This document shows positions 7,524 through 14,195 of a DNA stretch of 14,195 nt, piece by piece. This stretch comes from Deltaproteobacteria bacterium UBA5756 (GTDB lineage: Bacteria; Desulfobacterota; Syntrophorhabdia; Syntrophorhabdales; Syntrophorhabdaceae): positions 1-14,195 of the forward strand of contig DIFE01000080.1 of the NCBI GenBank assembly GCA_002418985.1. The letters run 5' to 3'. The translations under genes and the position numbers were made by a program. Every line of letters starts with the position of its first letter. Position 1 is the first letter of the stretch. The notes under the pieces are model-generated. The model had not been told where the DNA came from, searched no databases, and was given only the letters and a program-made list of their open reading frames with translations.

Positions 7524-7540
7524 CCTTAATCAAAAATTAA
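7524..7540 (-). promoter_or_regulatory. Distal TTAA half-sites upstream of the pstS2 promoter
   Basis: Minus-strand TTAATT (7540-7535) and TTAAGG (7529-7524) are 11 bp apart and about 30 bp upstream of the proximal Pho box. They are weaker than the proximal units and could be a secondary PhoB site or chance AT-rich sequence next to the terminator. Confidence 0.35.
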
Positions 7541-7562
7541 CTGCCGGGAAGATAAAATGTAC

Positions 7563-7590
7563 GAAAAAATAACAGCCCAAGGCGGGCTTT
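7563..7590 (-). terminator. Rho-independent terminator of the five-gene operon
   Basis: On the minus strand AGCCC (7588-7584) pairs with GGGCT (7578-7574) around a 5-base loop, followed after a few bases by six T residues (7569-7564). It lies about 55 bp after the Lgt-like stop codon. It separates that operon from the following pstS2 promoter on the same strand. Confidence 0.7.
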
Positions 7591-7642
7591 GTTGCAGCGG
7601 ATTCATTTCAGGAAATTGAGATCCTGTGAACCCCTGATCCTG

Positions 7643-8683
7643 TCAGATTCTGTCCTTTCGGACATAGAGAAGGATATCGGATCCGGTCACCCTGCTTTTC
7701 CCGACAAAGAAGAACATCATGGCCCAGAGCATTTCGATGGCAACGAAAAATGGCAACGTTGCCACATTCTTCAAACCCAGAGCGACAGGTTGCGGGAGTA
7801 CCGTTACCGAATGGAAGAAGGAGACGATAAAGAGTGAATAAGCGATCATGGCCACCGACATAAGCTGGTATACGCTTAATCTTCCTCCGCCGCGGTGGTC
7901 CGAACGGAGAAACTCCGAGGCAAAACGCCACGACTGCGTGATGAGGACGGCCGTCAGGAAGGACAGGCGATAGTCTCCGTTGAGAAAGAGATATGTCGAC
8001 AGAAGGCCTGCAATGCAGTAGATGGCCGACGTTATGGCCTGTACGGGCACCAGTGGTACATCGTCAAGCCCGCCTTCATAGACCGCTTTTTTTAACTGGC
8101 CGGAAAATGTGAAGTGGAAACGCCTGAATAGCCAGGCAACAACCGGGTGGCACATGCCGAGCGGTTTCCCGTGGCAACATCCGAAGCTGATGCAGCCAAG
8201 CCGTCCTATCCCCTCTCCGATGGTATATGAGACAGCCAGTGCCGCAAGAAAGGGTAAAACGGGTATGGAGACAAATCCACCTGCATTGATTCCCGACACG
8301 ATGAACGGCGAGACTATAAAACCGACAAATGAGGCGCCGCCTACCGTGAACGTATTTTTCTTCTTTTCCACAAGGCGTGCGATGATCTTTGAAGCGGGTA
8401 CGCATATCACGAGCATTAGGCCGGCGGGAAGGCCGATCATCCATAAAGGGTATCCAAAGGACCCCATCAGTATGCAAAAAAGCGTCACGGCAACACATTG
8501 GGCCGTTGCCAGGATAAGGCCGTAATAGGTAATATTGAACGCTGCCCAGAGGCCCGGAACTGTTTGGCGGATGGGAACGGAAGCGACTATCTGTCTTTCG
8601 GCGCGCGGGAGCCTGACGCAACCCCACCAGAGAATGGCGCTGCACCCAAGGGCGAGCATGATGACAAAGAGCTCATTGTCCAC
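7643..8683 (-). CDS. Lgt-like (prolipoprotein diacylglyceryl transferase family) membrane protein
   Basis: From a GTG at 8683 this is 346 residues with about seven hydrophobic segments. The core GEGIGRLGCISFGCCHG (156-172) corresponds to the Lgt signature G-R-x-G-N-F-x-N-G-E. VPVQ (213-216) matches the Lgt P-x-Q element, and the RFASEFLR segment (253-260) matches the conserved R/E helix. The signature Asn is replaced by Cys and the motif is Cys-rich, so ordinary lipoprotein lipidation is doubtful. An ATG at 8785 in the same frame would overlap the zinc-ribbon gene by 113 bp; I prefer GTG 8683, with GAGGG about nine bases upstream. That start still overlaps the zinc-ribbon gene by 11 bp. It is the last gene of the operon. 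Confidence 0.75.
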   Translation of the reverse strand: MDNELFVIMLALGCSAILWWGCVRLPRAERQIVASVPIRQTVPGLWAAFNITYYGLILATAQCVAVTLFCILMGSFGYPLWMIGLPAGLMLVICVPASKIIARLVEKKKNTFTVGGASFVGFIVSPFIVSGINAGGFVSIPVLPFLAALAVSYTIGEGIGRLGCISFGCCHGKPLGMCHPVVAWLFRRFHFTFSGQLKKAVYEGGLDDVPLVPVQAITSAIYCIAGLLSTYLFLNGDYRLSFLTAVLITQSWRFASEFLRSDHRGGGRLSVYQLMSVAMIAYSLFIVSFFHSVTVLPQPVALGLKNVATLPFFVAIEMLWAMMFFFVGKSRVTGSDILLYVRKDRI

Positions 8684-8855
8684 TGCAGCCACCCTCGAAC
8701 ATATTCCATCTCTCTGATCGGACCCCGGCCTTTCGGTCCCGGGTGAGTCCCTGATATATCCTGTTTCCGCATTTGAAACAGACATGGATGACTATATCGG
8801 CCCTGCGGTCATCCTCCCGATACATCTCGTTATTACCGCACTTCGAACATGTCAT
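8673..8855 (-). CDS. Small zinc-ribbon protein
   Basis: A 60-residue protein with two CxxC knuckles, CSKCG (3-7) and CFKCG (26-30), arranged as in rubredoxin-like or transcription-factor-like zinc ribbons. The rest is basic and without motif. The ATG at 8855 follows GGAGGT closely; upstream in-frame ATGs at 8873 and 8891 lack such a site. It lies 48 bp after the HAD gene, and its end overlaps the Lgt-like start, so it is probably translated with the operon. It may be a regulator, a metal-binding adaptor or a partner of an enzyme encoded next to it. Confidence 0.75.
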   Translation of the reverse strand: MTCSKCGNNEMYREDDRRADIVIHVCFKCGNRIYQGLTRDRKAGVRSERWNMFEGGCSGQ

Positions 8856-8903
8856 GTGACCTCCATCGTTCATCGAAATATATTCATGCACGGTCTGTGT
8901 CCA

Positions 8904-9704
8904 TCATGCCGTATGTTTCAAAAGCCCGTCATCGTCTGTGAAATAGTGTGTTTCATGCCTGGCGTTCGCAAGCGTGGAGAGGTCGTATACCTTTCCCCGC
9001 ACGACATGATCCGGCATGGCACGGAAATCGGATTTGAAAATGGTATCCGCATGGAGGAGGAGAATCTCCTGTGAGCCGTCCATGTCGGCCACCGCTCTCA
9101 GATTTTCGGGCTCGTTGTCAATGAATGCACAGACCCGGTACCCTTTTTCCCGGAAATGCCTGACACCCTCCGCTTTCAGGGACGCTATACTGCCCTGCCA
9201 GGAATCGGGCTTCATGAAAAGGAGGTCATCCGGGAACGCAACCCCCATTTGTGCGCCGAGGACATTCAGAGAAACAAGCGTATCCTTTCGCAACATTTCG
9301 GGCCTGCCGGTGTTGAGTCCGACGACGGTGCCCGGTCTCTCCTGGAACCATCGTATCACCTCGAAAACCCCGTTGAAGGGAACATGGGCGAAGGGGTTGG
9401 CCGCCAGGAGAATGAAAAGCGATTCGTAGCGATAAAGAAACTCGAGTTGATGATCCCGTGAAAGGCTCAGCCTGTCCAGAAACCCGGTGACGTGTTCTTC
9501 ATGAAAATCGATATCAGTTACGGTGATACGCCGGAAGTGGTCGGTGCCGTTATCGGCGTCGAATTTCTTGAGAACGTTGTAGATCATGAAGCGCATGTCC
9601 AGTATGGTACCGTCGATATCAAAGAGTATGATGAAAGGCCGGTCATCGTAACGGTCCTGCATCCGCCTGTAGTGCTGTGAAAGGGTATTCATCCATTCAT
9701 TCAT
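8904..9704 (-). CDS. HAD-superfamily hydrolase (probable phosphatase)
   Basis: 266 residues from the ATG at 9704, which has AGGAGA about eight bases upstream. An in-frame ATG at 9734 has no such site. HAD motifs are intact: nucleophile D29 and D31 in FDIDGT, T132 in LNTGRP, K165 in FMKPD, and D196 in FIDNEPEN. The insert between motifs I and II (about 35-125) is mostly helical, consistent with a C1 cap. It should hydrolyse a small phosphate ester in the cytoplasm; the substrate is not evident. It sits 71 bp behind the decarboxylase-like gene, with no promoter seen between them. Confidence 0.85.
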   Translation of the reverse strand: MNEWMNTLSQHYRRMQDRYDDRPFIILFDIDGTILDMRFMIYNVLKKFDADNGTDHFRRITVTDIDFHEEHVTGFLDRLSLSRDHQLEFLYRYESLFILLAANPFAHVPFNGVFEVIRWFQERPGTVVGLNTGRPEMLRKDTLVSLNVLGAQMGVAFPDDLLFMKPDSWQGSIASLKAEGVRHFREKGYRVCAFIDNEPENLRAVADMDGSQEILLLHADTIFKSDFRAMPDHVVRGKVYDLSTLANARHETHYFTDDDGLLKHTA

Positions 9705-9775
9705 AGTGCGATCTCCTTTTTTAGAGGACATCATACCTTTTCCGCTTTAGGGTAGTATAAATTTTGGATAAAAGT

Positions 9776-10807
9776 TCAGTTAGGAAAGCCGCGTCCCCCG
9801 GTCTTCTTTTTTCGTTTTCCGATTAAGGAACGGACCTTGACCTCGGTCTCAGCGAAAGCGCCGCCGAACCAGTTGCTGAAACGGTTCGAAACGCGGTGAT
9901 CGGACAGATTGGACACGATGTCCCCTGCAAAATCAACCCGTTTTTTCTGAAAGACTAGGATGTCCGTGCTGCTTCCGGGACGGTAGAGGCTTTTGGGACT
10001 TCCTTTCTCCAGGAACATCCCGGTCTGGATCGCAACGGGATCATCGTACCTTGTTCTGCTGTAGCACTGCACGATGTCGCCGATCATAAGGGCCGCGACC
10101 TCTATCATGGCGACGAGTCCGACCGAGGAGCCGCCGGCCACGTCGGTATCTATGATCGTTACAACACGTCTGTTCATGGAATAGGGGGTGATGATCCTTA
10201 CGACCGCGCCGGGGTTGCAGGAATGGTATGCGCCGTTGATCTCATAGATGTCCCTGACCGTGCCCGATACAGGAACGTGGTTATAGTGGTATTTTTCCGG
10301 CGTGAGCCTGAAGATCGCGAAGTCTCCATCATGGAAAGAGTCCACCCATTGATCCTTGCGCGCGCCGAAAAGTTTCTCATATTCGAAAAACTTGTCCTTT
10401 ACAAACAGCATGTCCGTGTCGCGAAAGGACCCCATCAACATACGTGCGTCGGCGGGCGATACGACATCCGACGAGTCCCGCGACATGGGGCGGCATTGCC
10501 AGTATTTTATCTTTCTCTCGAAGATCTTCCTGGGAGTGGTGAGGGTCCTGTGGTCCTCATAACACTCTGTCAGGTCTATGCCTGATCTTTTCAAGAACCC
10601 GGCGGAACCGCTCAGGCGGCTTCCTATAAAAAGATCGTAGCTCAAAAAGCCCAGCATTCCTGAAATCCTTCGCCCCGTCAGGGCCTTAAAAAGAGACGGG
10701 GCATGTTCCCGCATCCGCGAATAGCAAAATCCGACAACTCGGTCCCAGTAAAGCTCCTCCGTCTTAACGTCAAGCGTTTCCCGCTCTATGTACTGGTGTG
10801 GTGACAT
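9776..10807 (-). CDS. Phosphatidylserine-decarboxylase-family pyruvoyl enzyme
   Basis: 343 residues from the ATG at 10807 (AAGGGAACC upstream). A TTG at 10834 behind GGAGG would add nine residues. The PSD core is clear: VVSPADAR (115-122, D120), the YHYNHVPVSG segment (173-182, H174/H177), MNRRVVTIIDTD (211-222), the MIEVAALMIGDI region, and the self-cleavage segment RPGSSTDILVF (276-286). The cleavage motif is GSST where the family usually has GST, but Ser and the Asp/His partners needed to form the pyruvoyl group remain. An N-terminal helical extension (about 1-110) exceeds short bacterial PSD forms. It overlaps the upstream gene by 38 bp. No phosphatidylserine synthase gene is present, so the substrate may be phosphatidylserine or another amino acid derivative. 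Confidence 0.88.
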   Translation of the reverse strand: MSPHQYIERETLDVKTEELYWDRVVGFCYSRMREHAPSLFKALTGRRISGMLGFLSYDLFIGSRLSGSAGFLKRSGIDLTECYEDHRTLTTPRKIFERKIKYWQCRPMSRDSSDVVSPADARMLMGSFRDTDMLFVKDKFFEYEKLFGARKDQWVDSFHDGDFAIFRLTPEKYHYNHVPVSGTVRDIYEINGAYHSCNPGAVVRIITPYSMNRRVVTIIDTDVAGGSSVGLVAMIEVAALMIGDIVQCYSRTRYDDPVAIQTGMFLEKGSPKSLYRPGSSTDILVFQKKRVDFAGDIVSNLSDHRVSNRFSNWFGGAFAETEVKVRSLIGKRKKKTGGRGFPN

Positions 10808-13232
10808 GTGGTTCCCTTTCGTCTTGCTCTTCAAGCGCCTCCGCGTGTTCGGCGAGAATCACCAAACGGATCAATCGGCGGACTTCCCGAAGGGGAAGCC
10901 GTTCGTCGAAGAGATCCTTCCTGATGTTCGCAAGATATGTCGCCGGACCGGTGCCCGGCACGATGTCATCGAGGGCTGCGCGAAGATCCTGGTTATTCCC
11001 GTAAATACCCTTTTCGAGCCTCAGCAGGTCGTCTATGAAAATGAAAAAAGACTCCTTGATCTGTATTCTGCGCAGGTCTTCCCGGTAATATTTCTCCGCG
11101 GCGAGATTGAACTCTTCACTGGTGAGGTCAAGCGCCCTTCGGGCGCCGGCCTTTCCTGTTACCGCCCCGATAAGCCGGGATGCGACGGAGCTGCCGGTCT
11201 TTTCTCCGGCCCTGTCGGCAAGGTCATCAAGATGGGCGCTCATGTCGAATATCTCCGGAAGATGCCCTGAATTCTCTGTCAGTGTTCTTATCAGCGCTTC
11301 ACGATAGTGTTCCATCCTGACTCTCAGGTAACCGGGGTATCGCCTGCTTTTTCTGACGCCGGCCGTCTTGACGACGATGGATTTCAGGAAAAGATTGTCC
11401 GTATCCGTCTTTACATAGAAAGTGGGGATGCCTATCGCCGCGTTGAAGACGATCTGCCTGCGTTCGCTTTCAATGAAGGGCGTATCGGGAATGTGATGGT
11501 GCGTGACCTTTCCCTTGAGTATATACCGATACGCCAGAGATGTAATGAACGACTGTAGCAGGGCCGCTCGACCGAAATCCTGCTCGAACCCCTCAAAAAG
11601 ACTGTAGTGGCGCCCCTCGAACCCGGAAAAACCCATCACATCGTACTCCCGTGCCTTGAAAAAAAGATAGAGCGACATTGAGGGATGAAAAACGCCAAGC
11701 TCCGCGAGGTCCTTTTTCAACGACGCCGAATTTCCCTGTATGCCGTTCAATGCGGGACTCCTTTGTGTGCTCATCAGGCAGACAAGGTAATCGATAAGCC
11801 TGAAATCGGGTATACAGTCGCCTCGAAGCCTAAAGATCGAACTCATCAGGTTGTCCAGCCAGATTGGGCCGAAGGGAGTGATCGAATGTTTGAAGAATCT
11901 GATATCGGCCTTTTTGCGCCATCTTCTCCAGAGCATTCTTAAATGTGTAAAATCGAGTTCGTGAGAAAGAAAACCAAGTGCCCGTTCCGGGTGAAAATCG
12001 TTGAAATCGATCCTGTATGGGGAAGCGGAATAGGTACCGACAAAAAGCGGCAAAAAGTGTTCAACGATCTTGACAACGAGGTCGGAGACGTATTTTTCGT
12101 GGAGGGAAGTGAATCCGGACGAAGGATCTTCAAGCAAAAAACCGAGTTTTCTGCTCCCCTGGCTCAAGTGTGTCCCGTTATTGGCGAGACTGATGTTTGA
12201 TGTGTTGGGAAGAACGACGAGTTCATTCGTAATGATCCCCGCTTCTTTCAATTTCACGACTGCATTGAGGTGGCTGCGGCTCAATACTTCATGGCAGAGA
12301 TGCATGTAAGCGTGTTTTTTTTCTCCCTCCGCCCAGCCCGAAAGACATGGGCTCATGAAAAGCTCCCGATAAAAGGCATCGGATATGCAGCTATTGAGCT
12401 GTTTTTGACGCACAGGAGGATGGGGCGAAAAATAGACGAAGACCTCCTGGCCGTTTTCGCGCAGGCGAAATCTTTCGTTCGCGTAGGCGATAAGGAGCTG
12501 GGTGAGCAGGAATCTCCTTGACATCTCCTGCGCGGCGGCAATCCCAATCCCGTTACCTTCGGCAGAATGGACACGGAAGGAATGGGTCTCCGGTGAGGTG
12601 TTGTCGTTGGTAAAGCATCCCATCATGCTGAGGCCTTTGTGGCGGACCGTGTCGGGAGGAGGAGGAAGGGAGCTGACGGCATCTGAAAGGGCCAGCTTCA
12701 AGAGATAACTGACGGGAACCCGTAAAGACTCGGTCCCGTTGCGGTTTACCATGTACTCATGCGCGTCGGATCTGAGGCCTTTCTCCGCGTTTTCCTTGTC
12801 CGCCAGGAGATCGTTTTTGAAAACTTCATTGGCGAAGGGGCTCAGACAGGCCCGGGGAAAGCAAACAAAACTGTTCTCCCACATGTCGTTCTCATTCCCG
12901 GACAGATACTTCTCGAGCCCGAGGATAAGTTTCCTTGGGGCGTCTCCACGCTCGATGCGCCTTGCAATATTGAAGAAGTAGTTGGAATTCTCTATCGCCA
13001 ACGGCAGATCGACGAAACGCCTGGAACCCTTGACAGCCGCCTGAAGTTCCGTCTCGGTGCCGAAAGTGATATCGCGCGGTGTAAAAAGGAGATCCTCATC
13101 CATCTCGCCACCGGTGATACCGTTTCGGGCAAAGACCGCTAAGAGATCCTCGTGGTTCACGGATAACCGATCACTCGATCTGCGTGTTCTCATATCGAGG
13201 ATGATATCGCCATCCTCTGTCAGCCCGCTCAT
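10770..13232 (-). CDS. Unrecognised 820-residue cytoplasmic protein, first gene of a Pho-box operon
   Basis: I do not recognise this family. It has no signal peptide or clear membrane segment. Notable blocks are FGTETELQAAV (57-67), a Cys/His-containing stretch (281-321), a polar SNISLANNGTHLS motif (345-357), IDFNDFHPERALGFLSHELD (408-427), STQRSPALNG (488-497), EGRHYSLFEGF (539-549), THHHIPDTPF (577-586) and a charged helical C-terminus (about 700-810). The density of conserved-looking polar and aromatic residues suggests an enzyme; a ligase-like fold is a guess only. GAGGTG precedes the ATG. Its end overlaps the decarboxylase gene by 38 bp, so the two products probably act together. A strong minus-strand Pho array stands upstream. 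The frame is intact. Confidence 0.85.
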   Translation of the reverse strand: MSGLTEDGDIILDMRTRRSSDRLSVNHEDLLAVFARNGITGGEMDEDLLFTPRDITFGTETELQAAVKGSRRFVDLPLAIENSNYFFNIARRIERGDAPRKLILGLEKYLSGNENDMWENSFVCFPRACLSPFANEVFKNDLLADKENAEKGLRSDAHEYMVNRNGTESLRVPVSYLLKLALSDAVSSLPPPPDTVRHKGLSMMGCFTNDNTSPETHSFRVHSAEGNGIGIAAAQEMSRRFLLTQLLIAYANERFRLRENGQEVFVYFSPHPPVRQKQLNSCISDAFYRELFMSPCLSGWAEGEKKHAYMHLCHEVLSRSHLNAVVKLKEAGIITNELVVLPNTSNISLANNGTHLSQGSRKLGFLLEDPSSGFTSLHEKYVSDLVVKIVEHFLPLFVGTYSASPYRIDFNDFHPERALGFLSHELDFTHLRMLWRRWRKKADIRFFKHSITPFGPIWLDNLMSSIFRLRGDCIPDFRLIDYLVCLMSTQRSPALNGIQGNSASLKKDLAELGVFHPSMSLYLFFKAREYDVMGFSGFEGRHYSLFEGFEQDFGRAALLQSFITSLAYRYILKGKVTHHHIPDTPFIESERRQIVFNAAIGIPTFYVKTDTDNLFLKSIVVKTAGVRKSRRYPGYLRVRMEHYREALIRTLTENSGHLPEIFDMSAHLDDLADRAGEKTGSSVASRLIGAVTGKAGARRALDLTSEEFNLAAEKYYREDLRRIQIKESFFIFIDDLLRLEKGIYGNNQDLRAALDDIVPGTGPATYLANIRKDLFDERLPLREVRRLIRLVILAEHAEALEEQDEREPHVTTPVHRAGNA

Positions 13233-13282
13233 CTTTCACCTCGCAAGTAAATCCATTCTATTCAGTCGGCCATTTCTTTGGT

Positions 13283-13336
13283 ATGGTATTTGGTCGGGGT
13301 TAAAATCGGATAAAATTGATGTTAACTTTTTGTTAA
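13283..13336 (-). promoter_or_regulatory. Pho-box promoter of the 820-residue protein/decarboxylase operon
   Basis: Read on the minus strand, four units begin exactly 11 bp apart: TTAACA (13336-13331), TTAACA (13325-13320), TTTATC (13314-13309) and TTAACC (13303-13298). A -10-like TACCAT is at 13288-13283, nine bases beyond the last unit. The start codon is at 13232. The array reads best in this orientation, so it belongs to the divergent operon and not to pstS. Confidence 0.65.
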
Positions 13337-13356
13337 GATCACCGTGCCTTTGGATG

Positions 13357-13378
13357 CCCGCGGCTACAGGGCTGCGGG
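13357..13378. repeat. GC-rich inverted repeat between the divergent Pho promoters
   Basis: CCCGCGGC (13357-13364) pairs with GCTGCGGG (13371-13378), one G.U included, across a six-base spacer. It sits midway between the two oppositely oriented Pho arrays in otherwise AT-rich DNA. It could be a regulator site, an insulating hairpin or chance. Confidence 0.35.
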
Positions 13379-13387
13379 GAGCTGAAA

Positions 13388-13439
13388 TTAACCGAATCTT
13401 AACGGTTTTTTCCTCCAATGTTAACACTCGGTGGATAAT
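13388..13439 (+). promoter_or_regulatory. Pho-box promoter of pstS
   Basis: Units begin at 13388 (TTAACC), 13399 (TTAACG), 13410 (TTCCTC) and 13421 (TTAACA), each exactly 11 bp apart. A -10-like GATAAT is at 13434-13439, seven bases after the last unit. No convincing -35 is seen. The leader to the pstS start at 13487 would be about 40 bases, with AAAGGAGG at 13473-13480 as the ribosome binding site. Confidence 0.72.
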
Positions 13440-13486
13440 CTACACTTGATGTCTTAATTTTCTTAAAAGGTTAAAGGAGGTTTTCT

Positions 13487-14195
13487 ATGTTGGGCAATTT
13501 TTCGAAAGTCTTATCCTTGATGTTCGTTGTTATTGCACTGATATGCGGTTCGTCTGCCGCGTCGGCATCGGATACGGAATTGCTGGGAGCCGGCGCTACC
13601 TTCCCCCAGCCGCTGTACTCGAAGATGTTCGATGCCTACAATCAACAATACAAGGTCAAGATCAATTACCAGGGGATCGGCTCCGGCGGCGGGATAAATC
13701 AGCTCATCAAGAAGACTGTTGATTTCGGCGGTACCGACGCATTCATGACGTCGAAAGAACTTCAATCGGCGGGAGCGCCCGTCCTTCACATCCCGACCTG
13801 TCTCGGCGCCGTGGTTGTGACCTACAACCTCCCCGGCAACCCGAAACTCAATTTCACCCCCGACGTGGTAGCCGGCATCTTCCTGGGTACGATCACCAAA
13901 TGGAACGATCCGAAGATCGCCTCCGCGAATCCGGGCGTGAAACTTCCTGACATGTCTGTCAGTGCCGTACATCGTGCTGACGGCAGCGGTACCACATATA
14001 TATTCAGCGAGTATCTTACGAAGGTGAGCAAAGAATGGAAGGAAAAGATCGGTGCGGGAAAATCCCTGAACTGGCCGGCCGGCCAGATCGGTCAGAAGGG
14101 TAACCCCGGTGTTGCCGGATATGTAAAGCAAACGCCCGGTGCTGTCGGCTATGTCGAACTTCTTTACGCCATCCAGAACAAGATGCCCTACGGCA
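13487..14195 (+). CDS. pstS: Phosphate ABC transporter substrate-binding protein PstS (3' end cut by the window)
   Basis: 236 complete codons are visible and the frame is open at the window edge, so about two thirds of a normal PstS is seen. A signal peptide ends in SAASA, with likely cleavage after residue 27. Ligand motifs are GAGATFP (34-40), GIGSGGG, TVDFGGTD and HRADGSGTT. This protein captures periplasmic phosphate for the PstCAB transporter, whose genes presumably follow outside the window. AAAGGAGG six bases before the ATG is a strong ribosome site. It diverges from the 820-residue gene and is a paralogue of the protein encoded at 7409-6345. Confidence 0.95.
   Translation, partial: MLGNFSKVLSLMFVVIALICGSSAASASDTELLGAGATFPQPLYSKMFDAYNQQYKVKINYQGIGSGGGINQLIKKTVDFGGTDAFMTSKELQSAGAPVLHIPTCLGAVVVTYNLPGNPKLNFTPDVVAGIFLGTITKWNDPKIASANPGVKLPDMSVSAVHRADGSGTTYIFSEYLTKVSKEWKEKIGAGKSLNWPAGQIGQKGNPGVAGYVKQTPGAVGYVELLYAIQNKMPYG

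Noticed and set aside
8684..8785. N-terminal extension of the Lgt-like protein from the ATG at 8785
   Set aside because: The extra 34 residues are polar, unlike an Lgt N-terminus, and would overlap most of the zinc-ribbon gene. GTG 8683 with GAGGG upstream fits better, though this is not proven.
13451..13476. TTAA-rich stretch just before the pstS ribosome site as a further Pho unit
   Set aside because: Spacing is 9-10 bp and irregular, and it lies downstream of the -10 within the leader.
13511..14131. Minus-strand open frame of 206 codons at the right edge
   Set aside because: It is antisense to pstS, which has a signal peptide, phosphate-ligand motifs, a strong ribosome site and a Pho promoter.

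Overview
This is a phosphate-starvation (Pho) region of a Gram-negative bacterium. Its two-component proteins, intergenic layout and TTAAC-type Pho boxes suggest a deltaproteobacterial/Desulfobacterota-type organism. This assignment is an inference from gene style, because no rRNA or other phylogenetic marker lies in the window. Base composition is moderate and even, and I saw no insertion sequence, tRNA, rRNA or CRISPR.

Layout. (1) Bases 1-311 hold no convincing gene. They carry 11-bp-phased TTAAC-type repeats and a long leader for phoB. (2) 312-3606, plus strand: phoB and phoR (overlapping, translationally coupled), a conserved-hypothetical receiver-like protein, and a 90-residue glycogen-binding (CBM48/AMPK-beta-like) protein. 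(3) 3607-3840 is a convergent intergenic gap with weak Pho-like repeats and a doubtful 35-codon ORF. (4) 7409-3841, minus strand: a second PstS-type phosphate-binding protein, a membrane hybrid histidine kinase and a single-domain receiver. They lie in one transcription unit behind a clear Pho-box promoter. (5) 13232-7643, minus strand: an unrecognised 820-residue cytoplasmic protein, a phosphatidylserine-decarboxylase-like protein, a HAD phosphatase, a 60-residue zinc-ribbon protein and an Lgt-like membrane protein, closed by a rho-independent terminator. (6) 13487 to the window edge, plus strand: the canonical pstS, cut by the end of the window.

Working together. PhoR and PhoB would sense and answer phosphate limitation. 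Repeats of a TTAACA-like hexamer at exact or nearly exact 11-bp spacing stand before phoB, before the second pstS, and in both orientations between the 820-residue gene and pstS. The sequence therefore predicts that phosphate uptake, a PstS-linked accessory signalling unit, and an undescribed lipid- or decarboxylase-associated five-gene operon are co-induced by PhoB. The five-gene operon and the PstS/hybrid-kinase/receiver unit are the two most novel candidates here.
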